Shown here one piece after another: positions 48,709 to 48,712 of a stretch of 48,712 nt of DNA. The notes beneath the pieces were generated by a model. The model was not told where the DNA came from and did no database searches. It worked only from the letters and a program-made list of their open reading frames with translations. A program made the position numbers and the translations under genes. Within the stretch, counting starts at the first letter, position 1, and each line of letters begins with the position of its first letter. Origin of the DNA: JBELHO01 sp042091375 (GTDB lineage: Bacteria; Pseudomonadota; Gammaproteobacteria; Enterobacterales; Alteromonadaceae); the NCBI GenBank assembly GCA_042091375.1, contig JBELHO010000023.1, positions 1 to 48,712 of the forward strand. The letters are read 5' to 3'.

Positions 48709-48712
48709 TGAT

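Larger units (their letters stand above)
48384..48712. other. Region upstream of the RRM gene, to the window edge
   Basis: No gene in 329 bases. It contains the RRM promoter (not localised), an A-rich tract and the rRNA/tRNA-like promoter near the edge. Confidence 0.6.

Noticed and set aside
1..48712. CRISPR arrays, prophage genes, toxin-antitoxin pairs or biosynthetic gene clusters
   Set aside because: None found. The tandem repeats present have no spacers, and no phage, transposase or Cas proteins are encoded.
1..48712. tRNA genes inside the window
   Set aside because: No cloverleaf with conserved T-arm words was found by eye. A tRNA search program would settle this.

Overview
The window is chromosomal DNA of a gammaproteobacterium, most likely a marine Alteromonadales member of the Colwellia/Thalassotalea kind. 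This is inferred from gene orders, an AT-rich composition, and protein families common in that group; no rRNA is present to confirm it. A run of exactly 100 N at 35638-35737 marks a scaffold gap of unknown true size.

1-12111 is the 3' part of the S10 ribosomal operon (rpsC partial, rplP, rpmC, rpsQ), then the spc operon (rplN to secY and rpmJ) and the alpha operon (rpsM, rpsK, rpsD, rpoA, rplQ). The S10 and spc segments are separated by a terminator, two opposite-strand glycosyltransferase genes (1597-3157) and a separate spc promoter. Two autoregulatory RNA sites known from E. coli appear conserved: an S8-type operator at the start of rplE and the S4 pseudoknot ahead of rpsM.

12198-22506 follows the E. 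coli backbone prkB - yhfA - crp - yhfK - argD - pabA, but crp and yhfK are absent. In their place, or added, are speD, a small DUF3802-like gene, a DUF1338 dioxygenase-like gene, astD, astA and an HDOD gene. Arginine succinyltransferase (AST) genes C, A and D are present; astB and astE are not in the window.

22657-26996 is a tight minus-strand operon for 5-oxoprolinase (pxpA, pxpB, pxpC) led by an unusual fusion of a YcbX-like MOSC molybdenum domain, a ferredoxin-reductase module and a 2Fe-2S ferredoxin. Then come mpl, ubiX, an unknown membrane protein with a tandem repeat over its stop codon, a DUF2956 gene, hemE and a small lipoprotein.

32952-37542 matches the E. coli block sthA - fabR - trmA, with an acyl desaturase gene between sthA and fabR. 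A FabR-like operator lies in the desaturase promoter, beside the assembly gap.

37815-47788 is the most interesting part. A surface-type lipoprotein and a TonB-dependent receptor are followed by a complete energising set: DUF3450, TtpC-like ExbB1, ExbB2, ExbD, TonB and a TPR protein. Both transcription units are preceded by 11-bp repeats resembling PhoB boxes (six units at 37815-37880, two at 42566-42587). I infer a phosphate-starvation-controlled outer-membrane uptake system with its own TonB complex. The window ends with a membrane-anchored RRM protein and, at the right edge, an rRNA/tRNA-type promoter firing off the window.
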